Assembly: GCF_900109685.1 (NCBI RefSeq)
Contig: NZ_FOBB01000004.1
Coordinates: forward strand, 93,842-157,841
Origin: Chitinophaga rupis
GTDB lineage: Bacteria > Bacteroidota > Bacteroidia > Chitinophagales > Chitinophagaceae
Length of the DNA stretch: 64,000 nucleotides
Direction: 5' to 3'
The notes below the pieces were generated by a model. The model did not search any database, was not told where the DNA came from, and was given only the letters and a program-made list of their open reading frames with translations. The translations under genes were made by a program, and so were the position numbers. Numbering within the stretch: position 1 is the stretch's first letter; each line of letters starts with the position of its first letter. Below are positions 1-7,199 of the stretch, piece by piece.

Positions 1-595
1 ATTGATGATCAATATTATTCTTAGTATACACCAGGTGGTACAGCTTTACGCCGGGTTCATTAGGATCATCCCCGGTGTAGGTGAGCGCGGTAAGCGGAAT
101 GTTCAGATCCTGGAACGTAATGGTAGTACCGGATTTAATCCTTAACCGCCCTTTACTGATCTGGGAAGGCGTAGCAGGATTTGCATTCACCAGGTCAAAG
201 GAGCTGCGAATAGTCCAGTCAACCGTAAGGGAGTGTTTAATATTCTGGCAATCGTAAAGCGTATGGTTCACGCCATTCAGGGTATGAGGGCCTACCACTG
301 CCAGGGAAGGATCGTCGCAGATCTCATCCGGCGTGGTTAACAGCTTTGCTGTTCTGTTGGTTTTAATCTCATTTCCCCGAGCATCCATTAATATACCGGG
401 CACACTTTTGTTGACAGGTATGTAAACTGAATGTCCGCTTTCTTTAATTAGTTGTGTGAGTTTGTCAGATAAGCTCACCGGTTGGGCTGAGGGCGCGGCG
501 TCTTTAATATCGCGCTGGCAGCTGCCGGTAAGTAATACAAAAAGGAAAAGGGTCAGCAAATTTTTTACGTATACTGCGCGTGGTAAAGTTTTCAT
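1..595 (-). CDS. Secreted lipoprotein of unknown function, 3' end cut by window edge
   Basis: The minus strand is open from an ATG at 595 to the window edge, about 198 codons without a stop. The product starts MKTLPRAVYVKNLL, followed by a hydrophobic stretch and a lipobox ending in LTGSC, so it should be a lipid-anchored, probably surface, protein. The rest is rich in Thr, Asn and Ser with no motif I recognise. It lies 78 bp downstream of another lipoprotein gene on the same strand and the two may be co-transcribed. The C-terminus is missing, so domain content cannot be judged. Confidence 0.75.
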   Translation of the reverse strand, partial: MKTLPRAVYVKNLLTLFLFVLLTGSCQRDIKDAAPSAQPVSLSDKLTQLIKESGHSVYIPVNKSVPGILMDARGNEIKTNRTAKLLTTPDEICDDPSLAVVGPHTLNGVNHTLYDCQNIKHSLTVDWTIRSSFDLVNANPATPSQISKGRLRIKSGTTITFQDLNIPLTALTYTGDDPNEPGVKLYHLVYTKNNIDHQ

Positions 596-673
596 AAAGG
601 ATTTTTTAGTTAACAAAGCCAGGGGGCTAAAAGGATATTACAACGGCTTAACAAACAAGCGGTGTATGGGCGT

Positions 674-1387
674 TTACGGAAGGCTTACTACCCGGGTATA
701 GGCGGCTGTTCCGGAGAAGGGATCAAACTTGTTCAGCAATACACCATATTTACCGGGCGCCAGCGATGAAAAGGACGTTTGCGCCCCGGAGCCCAATGCC
801 TGTGCACCGTAAAGCACCGCTCCGGTGGTGAAGCTGTACAGCCCAACATAAATAGTAAAGTTGAAATTGTTACGGATAGTGATCGTTCTGCTGGGCGACG
901 TAGCGCTGGTTACCGTAACATTGTTGGAAAGGCTGGTACCCACATCATAACCTTTCAGCTGATCATGCCGGATGCCGGACACGCTTACCGTACCGTCAGA
1001 GCAGGTAAGTGTCAGCTGCACATCATAGGTTTTCAGGTTGTCAATACCTGAAACCAGTGTAACAATGTTACTGGTAGGTGTTGAAAGCGTATAGTTGGTG
1101 AAGGGTGCGGAGGAGTTATACTCCTTAATGCCAACCACCGCAGAGCTCCAGCCCGTGCTGTAGATCTGTATACCGAAAGAATGCGGGGGATCTTCTACCC
1201 CGGATTCATAAAAATAATAACCTTCGGCATTGCAGGTACCCAGTGTAGTGGGTGGTTTGATCTTGCTTTCTTCAGCAGGGGTAACGTCTTTTGATATGCT
1301 GATGTCATTAACGCCATTTTTAACACAGGCGGTTAAGCTTAGAACACATAGGGATGCGAGGATAGGTAAATTGAGTAGTTTATTCAT
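674..1387 (-). CDS. Lipoprotein of unknown function
   Basis: About 237 residues. I chose the ATG at 1387 rather than one 10 codons upstream because it puts MNKLLNLPILASLCVLSLTAC directly at the N-terminus, a clean lipoprotein signal with lipobox LTAC. The mature part looks like small beta-sandwich repeats (SRTITIRNNFNFTIYVGLYS and similar) and has no catalytic motif I can name. It probably forms a transcription unit with the truncated lipoprotein gene downstream. The 244-bp gap upstream, towards the MFS gene, holds only a doubtful 37-codon minus-strand reading frame (1445-1558). Function is unknown. Confidence 0.75.
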   Translation of the reverse strand: MNKLLNLPILASLCVLSLTACVKNGVNDISISKDVTPAEESKIKPPTTLGTCNAEGYYFYESGVEDPPHSFGIQIYSTGWSSAVVGIKEYNSSAPFTNYTLSTPTSNIVTLVSGIDNLKTYDVQLTLTCSDGTVSVSGIRHDQLKGYDVGTSLSNNVTVTSATSPSRTITIRNNFNFTIYVGLYSFTTGAVLYGAQALGSGAQTSFSSLAPGKYGVLLNKFDPFSGTAAYTRVVSLP

Positions 1388-1631
1388 AACAAAAAAATTT
1401 GTATTGAATTTACTCAAGGAACCTTACATACGCATCGTTTTTCTTTAGTTAAATTTAGCTAAAATGCTTACTGCAAAAGGGTTGCAGCCAACACCCATTA
1501 AAATAAATAACTGGCACTGAGCTTCCGGCTTTACTACAGCCAGCAAAAATGTTCTCATGATGCATACCAATGCGTGTAAAGGTAATATTTGGAACTATTT
1601 TATAGCAGCAGAAAGATTGGCCTTTGAGCTA

Positions 1632-2825
1632 TTACGCCTTCCTTAACCGCAAAAAAAGTATCGCGGAAATAAATGTTAGCACTGCGCAAACAACATAAGG
1701 CAGACCTTTATGGATGTTATATAAAAAAGCAGCGGTAACGGGCCCTATTACCCTGGTTAATGATTGCAATGATTGATAAGTTCCCTGGGCTTTTCCCTGC
1801 TCATTGTCGTTGGCGGTCTTAGAAACCAGGGAGCTCATGGAAGGCTCAAACAATCCTTTGCCGAAAGCGTAGATCAGATAAGCCACATACACCTCCAGGG
1901 CAATGTGAAAACGCATGAACGAGGCAAAGACCAGGTACATTGCGCCCGCAATGCTGATACCGGTCACGGATAATTTTCGCTCATCAAAAAAATTATGCAG
2001 CTTGCCTACCAGGTACCCCTGCGTAACCAGGTCGCCAATGCCGACCAGCAAAAATATAATGCCCATTTGAGCAGCATTCCACGATAGCTCCTCTTTGAAA
2101 TAGACGGTAATATTCCCCTGCAGCTGCGCAAATGCTATAAAATGAAATACTGACGCCAGCAGCAGCGACTGCAATCCTGGATTTGACCGGATACCTTTAA
2201 ACGCTGCCAGTGGATTAGCATCTGCCCAACGGAACCGGGTATACGCTGATTGTAATGATACAGTTTCGGGCAGGGCAAACCAGGCCCAGCCCAGGTTAAA
2301 CAGGCACATTGCAGCTGCTATGTACATAGGCGCGGACAGCCCCCAGCGGGCAGCAAAGCCGCCTATTGCAGGCCCTATGATAAAGCCTAAACCGATTGCG
2401 CCGCCTATCATCCCGTAGCGCTTTGCTCTTTGCTCCTGGGGAGTAATATCTGCCACATAGGCAAAAATAGTACTGATGTTTCCTGCCGTTAATCCGTCGA
2501 TGATCCTTCCCAGGAACAGCAGCCATAATGTTTTGCCGCAGCCCAGCAATAAATAACCCAGTGCCGATCCTGCCATACTTAACAGCAATACCGGCCGTCT
2601 TCCATACCGGTCACTTAATAATCCCAATGCAGGAGCTGCCACAAATTCGCAGAAAGCAAATAATGCAGTTATAACGCCTACATAAGATGCAATGTGCGTA
2701 TGCGTGTATTGTGCCACAAGGAATGGCAATACAGGTTGTAAAATGCCGATGCCCAACAGGTCAATGAATGTAGCCAAAAGCAATACAGGAAAAGGGTTGG
2801 CTGGTTTTATTCTTAGCAATTGCAT
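1632..2825 (-). CDS. TetA-like MFS drug exporter
   Basis: A 12-helix major facilitator of about 397 residues. The TetA/MFS motif A is visible as GLLSDRYGRRP after the second helix, and the second half carries the repeated loop pattern. Family members are proton-coupled exporters of tetracycline and other drugs in the inner membrane; the substrate here cannot be read from sequence. An ATG 15 codons upstream (2870) is in frame, but a good Bacteroidota promoter ends at 2853, so that start would lie upstream of the predicted transcript start. MQLLRIKPANPF is therefore the likely N-terminus. It is divergent from the VOC lipoprotein gene. Confidence 0.85.
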   Translation of the reverse strand: MQLLRIKPANPFPVLLLATFIDLLGIGILQPVLPFLVAQYTHTHIASYVGVITALFAFCEFVAAPALGLLSDRYGRRPVLLLSMAGSALGYLLLGCGKTLWLLFLGRIIDGLTAGNISTIFAYVADITPQEQRAKRYGMIGGAIGLGFIIGPAIGGFAARWGLSAPMYIAAAMCLFNLGWAWFALPETVSLQSAYTRFRWADANPLAAFKGIRSNPGLQSLLLASVFHFIAFAQLQGNITVYFKEELSWNAAQMGIIFLLVGIGDLVTQGYLVGKLHNFFDERKLSVTGISIAGAMYLVFASFMRFHIALEVYVAYLIYAFGKGLFEPSMSSLVSKTANDNEQGKAQGTYQSLQSLTRVIGPVTAAFLYNIHKGLPYVVCAVLTFISAILFLRLRKA

Positions 2826-2852
2826 TACTGAAAAAGGATACTTTATATACTG

Positions 2853-2884
2853 CAAAGGTAGAACGCCCATAACAGGGCAGTCAA
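2853..2884 (-). promoter_or_regulatory. Promoter of the MFS exporter gene
   Basis: On the minus strand TTG (2884-2882) and TACCTTTG (2860-2853) are separated by 21 nt, matching the Bacteroidota primary-sigma consensus TTG-N19-21-TAnnTTTG. Predicted transcription starts near 2846, which decides in favour of the ATG at 2825. Confidence 0.65.
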
Positions 2885-2993
2885 CGCAAACGGAAGCGTG
2901 ATCAACGCAAAAGGAAGTATTATGGATTGTCGTTTTTTTCCAAAGGCCCGGCAGGTCTTTTCCTTAATTTTGTGCAGAACAAACATCTTCAGC

Positions 2994-3524
2994 ATGAAGA
3001 TCCTGAGCCTGCCATTTATTATTTTTATCCTGATCGCTGTTGCCTGCAGCGGTCCTTTAGTTCAAAAAAAGCAAACTATGGAACAACGACTGAGCATTTT
3101 TACAATCGGTGTAAAAGATCTGTCCGCCATGCGTGCATTTTATGAGCAAAAGTTCGGCTGGACACCGGAAGCTGTGAATAAGGATATTGTTTTTTATAAG
3201 ATCAACGGTAGCCTTATTTCCTTTTTTTCCGCACGGGCATTAATGGAAGATGCAAAAATTGCCTATGAGGAAAACAGCAACCGGCATTATGCTTTAGGGT
3301 ATATTGTAAACAGTGAAAAAGAAGTAGATGAGCTGTTTGCACAACTGGAAAGCAAAGGGGTCACTATTATAAAACGCCCTGTAAAAACCTTCTTCGGCGC
3401 CTATACCGGGTATGTGCAGGATGTGGAAGGTAACCTGTGGGATATTGGCACCAATCCGCTGATACCACTGGACGCTCAGCATAATGTAGTGACCCATAAG
3501 GATATCCGGCACCTTGAACAATAG
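2994..3524 (+). CDS. VOC-fold (glyoxalase/bleomycin-resistance-like) lipoprotein
   Basis: About 176 residues starting MKILSLPFIIFILIAVACSG, a lipoprotein signal with lipobox VAC. Residues from about 28 on match the vicinal oxygen chelate fold: an N-terminal LSIFTIGVKDLSAMRAFYE strand-helix and a C-terminal YTGYVQDVEGNLWDIG strand, the usual metal-ligand region. Earlier in-frame starts exist, but TAATTTTG at 2965-2972 is a reasonable -7 box placing transcription near 2979. VOC proteins are usually cytoplasmic, so a lipid-anchored one is unusual; alternatively translation starts at the internal MEQRLSIF, giving a plain cytoplasmic protein. Substrate unknown. Confidence 0.75.
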   Translation: MKILSLPFIIFILIAVACSGPLVQKKQTMEQRLSIFTIGVKDLSAMRAFYEQKFGWTPEAVNKDIVFYKINGSLISFFSARALMEDAKIAYEENSNRHYALGYIVNSEKEVDELFAQLESKGVTIIKRPVKTFFGAYTGYVQDVEGNLWDIGTNPLIPLDAQHNVVTHKDIRHLEQ

Positions 3525-3611
3525 TGACATTTATCACGCATATTATTTGACAAATATCCTCGGAAGCAAGCACCCTGTTACCTGAACTTTGCCGTGATAA
3601 AAATAAATATC

Positions 3612-4379
3612 ATGAAACTAAAGAATAAGGTAAGCGTAATTACAGGAGGTAATAGCGGCATCGGATTGGGCATTGCAATGGCTTTTCAAAGCGAAGGCGC
3701 CGTTGGGGCAATTGTGGGAAGGAACCAGGAAACATTAGACCGTAGTATTGCAGCATTAGGTGACCATTTCATTGGAATAAATGCCGATGTAACAAAAATG
3801 GAAGACCTAGACCGGATCTTCAGGGATACTTCCGGAAAATTCGGAAAGATAGATAGCCTTGTTGTAAATGCAGGAGGTGCCGTTGAAGGCGCGAGAATGG
3901 GGTCAGTAGCCGTTATCAGCGAAACGGAATATGATCATTACATGAACCTTAACCTGAAAAGTGTATACTTCACTGTACAAAAGGCATTACCCTACATGAA
4001 AGATGGAGGCACTATTGTTTTGATCGGCTCTATAAGCGGGCATAGGGCATTTCCCGGCCAGTCAACTTATGCCGCGGCTAAAGCAGCCGTAATTTCGTTT
4101 GCACGCGGATTCTCTCTGGATCTGCTAGACAGGAATATAAGGGTAAATGTACTTTCCCCCGGCACTATTGATACGCCGGTTTTTGATAAATTCGTACCCG
4201 CTGGACAGGTTGAGCATGTCAAAAATCTGTGGACGGATCTAATTCCTATTGGAAGGATCGGGCAGCCATCAGATATAGGAAAAGCAGCTGTATTCCTGGC
4301 TTCAGACGAATCCTCTTTCGTAGTGGGGACTGAAATTATTGCAGATGGCGGTGTTATAAACATAACAGTCCTGAAATAA
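3612..4379 (+). CDS. SDR-family NAD(P)-dependent oxidoreductase
   Basis: A classical short-chain dehydrogenase of about 255 residues. Counting from MKLKNKV, it has the cofactor motif TGGNSGIG (11-18), NAG (86-88), catalytic Ser140, Tyr153 and Lys157 (YAAAK), and the PG motif in LSPGTIDTPV. All catalytic residues are present, so it should be active; the substrate is not predictable. I prefer this ATG over one six codons upstream because the protein then begins a few residues before the first beta strand, as usual. A Crp-type regulator follows on the same strand after a hairpin. Confidence 0.88.
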   Translation: MKLKNKVSVITGGNSGIGLGIAMAFQSEGAVGAIVGRNQETLDRSIAALGDHFIGINADVTKMEDLDRIFRDTSGKFGKIDSLVVNAGGAVEGARMGSVAVISETEYDHYMNLNLKSVYFTVQKALPYMKDGGTIVLIGSISGHRAFPGQSTYAAAKAAVISFARGFSLDLLDRNIRVNVLSPGTIDTPVFDKFVPAGQVEHVKNLWTDLIPIGRIGQPSDIGKAAVFLASDESSFVVGTEIIADGGVINITVLK

Positions 4380-4393
4380 CTCATAAATACCTA

Positions 4394-4436
4394 AGCCTTT
4401 CAGAAACCCCATTATGTATGAGGTTTCTGAAAGGCT
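4394..4436 (+). terminator. Long stem-loop between SDR and Crp-type genes
   Basis: Arms 4394-4412 and 4418-4436 are complementary over 19 bp with one mismatch, around a 5-nt loop. There is no clear U-tract, so termination or mRNA 3'-end protection is inferred from its place 15 bp after the SDR stop. Confidence 0.6.
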
Positions 4437-4447
4437 GTACCCAGATA

Positions 4448-4493
4448 TTGTATCGGGCCGGTTATTCCGTTACTTTTGCAATAAAGTAACCGG
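4448..4493 (+). promoter_or_regulatory. Promoter of the Crp-type regulator with flanking inverted repeat
   Basis: TTG (4448-4450) and TACTTTTG (4471-4478) are 20 nt apart, an excellent Bacteroidota promoter. The inverted repeat CCGGTTA (4458-4464) and TAACCGG (4487-4493) brackets the -7 box and ends just before the ATG at 4496, so it may be an operator; autoregulation is inference. Confidence 0.6.
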
Positions 4494-4495
4494 TA

Positions 4496-5080
4496 ATGTT
4501 TGAAAATTTTGCACAATACCTGAGAAAGAATGCCCTCCTTACCGATCATGAAATAGAGCAGTTCCGTGTTAAGGCTATAACAAAAAAGCTTCGTAAAAGG
4601 CAATATTTGCTACAGGAAGGTGATATTTGTCACTACAATTCTTTTATTGCAAAGGGTTGCATGCGTTTGTACCGTGTAGGTGATAACGGAGCTGAACACA
4701 TCTTGAGGTTTGCGGTAGAAAACTGGTGGATAGCTGATTACGAGAGCTACAATTCAGGAGATCCGGCGAAAGGTAACATTGACGCTTTAGAAGACAGTGA
4801 GCTAATATTGATCCGCAAGAGCGATCTTGACGAACTTGTAAGAACTATTCCCAACTTTCATAATTTTAAGGAGAAGCTTGATGCGCGGAGTTTTGATGCG
4901 AGCCAAAACCGCATCCTGAGCAATATCAGTGATACCGCAGAAAAGCGTTACGAAAACTTCATTAAAAAATATCCTGACTTTTTTAATCGCGTGCCGCTCC
5001 ACATGATTGCATCCTACTTAGGGCTGACACGGGAAACATTAAGCCGGATCAGAAGCAATTATGCAAAACCGGAAAAGTAG
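4496..5080 (+). CDS. Crp/Fnr-family transcriptional regulator
   Basis: 194 residues. The N-terminal cyclic-nucleotide-binding-like beta-roll runs roughly 10-120 (RKRQYLLQEGDICHYNSFIAKGCMRLYRV), followed by a dimerisation helix and a C-terminal winged helix (about 145-190) whose recognition helix is LGLTRETLSRIRSNY. The residues that contact cAMP in Crp are not conserved, as in most Bacteroidota members of this group, which often control stress or redox genes. There are no Fnr-type cysteine clusters. It may regulate the upstream SDR or itself; the promoter carries an inverted repeat. Confidence 0.85.
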   Translation: MFENFAQYLRKNALLTDHEIEQFRVKAITKKLRKRQYLLQEGDICHYNSFIAKGCMRLYRVGDNGAEHILRFAVENWWIADYESYNSGDPAKGNIDALEDSELILIRKSDLDELVRTIPNFHNFKEKLDARSFDASQNRILSNISDTAEKRYENFIKKYPDFFNRVPLHMIASYLGLTRETLSRIRSNYAKPEK

Positions 5081-5212
5081 TTAATTATTGGCTATGAGCT
5101 AAAACCCATTATTGAACAGCTCGAAAATTGGGGAAAGAAGCATAAAGAGCTGGTCTTTTGCCCTGAACCTATCCCTTACCTCTTAGATTTTTCAGTACAA
5201 GCCGCCATATAA
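5081..5212 (+). pseudogene. C-terminal relic of an HxlR-family regulator
   Basis: Right after the stop of the Crp-type gene, one frame reads GYELKPIIEQLENWGKKHK and ends at TAA (5210-5212). This resembles the wing and last helix of HxlR/MarR-like regulators, where YELTxxGKxLxPILxxLxxWG is typical. There is no start codon and no recognition helix upstream, and the T-x-x-G part of the wing is missing. I read it as a decayed fragment, with moderate confidence because it is only about 40 codons long. Confidence 0.45.
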
Positions 5213-5556
5213 ACCATTGATTATAAAATATATAATTTTAAAAACCCTTAGATTTTTTACCGGGCGGCGTTATTGCGGCCAATCCCGCTCCATTAGTGAT
5301 TAACTTAGATCCGGTTCCTTAAAAGGTCATAACCTATATTACCCAATAATGAAAATTCCACCTTTACGTCCATAAATCAGGTTGTTATACCCAAAGCAAT
5401 CCTACGATTATATGAACGAACCGGCTGTTAATGATAATGGCCTGCCCAATACCCGGCGTTTGAGCACTATGCTGTACAACACCACAATTGACCACGTCAT
5501 TCAGTTTCTCCATGAATAATATATGTAACTAAACAATTAACCAAAATCAAAAATTT
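5213..5556. other. Gene-poor stretch upstream of the GH76 gene
   Basis: AT-rich sequence without a long reading frame. A 35-codon frame starts at an ATG (5412-5519; MNEPAVNDNGLPNTRRL), and its open frame reaches back to 5376. It could be a small protein or a relic; I do not recognise it. No convincing TAnnTTTG promoter for the GH76 gene was found. Confidence 0.35.
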
Positions 5557-7170
5557 ATGAAAAACTCTACAGCCCTGAAACCCAGGCAATGGTTACTGAT
5601 AATGCTATGCATTACGGCCTTTTTCTCACACTGTGTTAAGGATGAACAAAAACCCGCCCCCTCCCCTGCTGTTCCCGAAACTGAAAACATAAATTCAAAT
5701 CCTTTGGCAAGAGGTGGTATTGATCCGGGTATTGACGACCAGGTGTACGATGGCTGGCTAAGGGCTTACCTGATCCGCTCAGGTGGTCAAACCTATTTCT
5801 GCAATAGCTTAACGGACCGGTCAAGAGCTTTCATGTGGGGCCAGGCTTACATGATCACCGGAGTGGAGGACTTCTACGATAAGTCACAGAGAGCGGATGC
5901 CAAACAGCTGATCATTGATCTGCTAAACACCTTTATCGCCAATGAGATCACTCCCGCAGCTACCAAAGACCTTTCATGGGATAGCTGGAACGATGACATT
6001 GAATGGGCCATTATCGCGCTGATCCGCGGCTACCAGATCACCGGCAATACGGCATACCGTGATGCAGCGGTCACCAACTGGAATGTAGTGTATAACCGGG
6101 GCTGGAATAACGTGTACGACGGCGGGATCTGGGAGAACATGGAAGATGTACCGAACGGCGGCAAAATTGCCCTGAGTAATTATCCCTTCATCATTGCAGG
6201 CTGCATGATCTATAATGCAACCGGTAATACGGATGTGCTGAATAAATGCATTGCAACCTATGCCTGGGCACGCAGGCTTTTAAACACCACTACCGGCAGA
6301 CTTTATGAAGGCTGGGGACCTAATGGCCTGAGTGTTACTTCAGACGACAATATTTATAACAGCGGATTGTTTGTTAATGCAGCCAATGCACTTTATCAGA
6401 TCACAAGAACAGCCTCCTATCTTGATGATGCAAAATTTGCGGCTGCGCATGTTATAAATACATGGCCTATCCTGAACCAGGACAAACCGGCCAATGGCGA
6501 TTTTGGCGCGGATCAGTTTGTGCGTGGGTTAAGCCTGATGGCCACCCAGAATAATCTCTGGGGTACCTACCGGGAGTATCTCACCAAACAATGCCTTGCA
6601 GCATGGAGCTGGAGGCGCTACGATTACAACGTTTCCTGGAATATATGGTCTGCGGCTACTCCTACAGGCGATGTTCGTGCTATGGAAGCAGAAGGTTCTG
6701 TTGTTTTACAGGCTGTAACTCCGTCTGAACCCTATGAGCCGGTTGCCGATGGCACTTACCGGATCGTTAACCGCAATAGCGGCAAAGTGCTGGATTGCAG
6801 GGATGGCAATACCGCAAATGGAACCATCGTACAACAATATACCTGGAACAGCACTAACGCCCAGCGCTGGACGATCACCGGTTTAGGCAACGGACAGTAC
6901 AAAATTATTAATGTAGCCAGCGGAAGAGCGCTTGACCTGAAAGATGTATCTACAGAGGCGATGGCTATCGTTCATATCTGGGATTATGTTGGCTGGAATA
7001 ACCAAAAGGTGTCTATTACTTCGCCGGAAAACGGGTATTATACGCTCAGCTTCGTTCATTCCGGCAAAGTGCTGGATGTGCTTAGCGGTTCTACTGACGA
7101 AAGGGCAAGCGTTATTCAATATGGTTACCACGGAGGCAACAGTGAGCAGTGGCAGCTTATAAGACTATAA
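5557..7170 (+). CDS. GH76 (alpha-1,6-mannanase-type) lipoprotein with RicinB lectin domain
   Basis: 537 residues. An N-terminal hydrophobic segment leads to Cys26 (FFSHC), a probable though non-canonical lipid-attachment site. Residues about 60-385 match glycoside hydrolase family 76: Trp-rich (alpha/alpha)6 repeats and the catalytic Asp pair in WNDDIEW (Asp146-Asp147). GH76 enzymes cleave alpha-1,6-mannan backbones, for example of fungal cell walls. Residues about 393-537 form a RicinB/CBM13 beta-trefoil with three QxW-type repeats, probably a carbohydrate-binding module. The SGNH gene follows 29 bp later and carries a related lectin domain, so the two likely act on the same extracellular glycan. 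Substrate is inferred from family only. Confidence 0.85.
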   Translation: MKNSTALKPRQWLLIMLCITAFFSHCVKDEQKPAPSPAVPETENINSNPLARGGIDPGIDDQVYDGWLRAYLIRSGGQTYFCNSLTDRSRAFMWGQAYMITGVEDFYDKSQRADAKQLIIDLLNTFIANEITPAATKDLSWDSWNDDIEWAIIALIRGYQITGNTAYRDAAVTNWNVVYNRGWNNVYDGGIWENMEDVPNGGKIALSNYPFIIAGCMIYNATGNTDVLNKCIATYAWARRLLNTTTGRLYEGWGPNGLSVTSDDNIYNSGLFVNAANALYQITRTASYLDDAKFAAAHVINTWPILNQDKPANGDFGADQFVRGLSLMATQNNLWGTYREYLTKQCLAAWSWRRYDYNVSWNIWSAATPTGDVRAMEAEGSVVLQAVTPSEPYEPVADGTYRIVNRNSGKVLDCRDGNTANGTIVQQYTWNSTNAQRWTITGLGNGQYKIINVASGRALDLKDVSTEAMAIVHIWDYVGWNNQKVSITSPENGYYTLSFVHSGKVLDVLSGSTDERASVIQYGYHGGNSEQWQLIRL

Positions 7171-7199
7171 ATTAGAATCCCTCAAACCACATCTTTGCT

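Noticed and set aside
1445..1558. 37-codon minus-strand frame between the MFS gene and a lipoprotein gene
   Set aside because: No recognisable features and only a weak TACCTTTA box upstream; probably chance.
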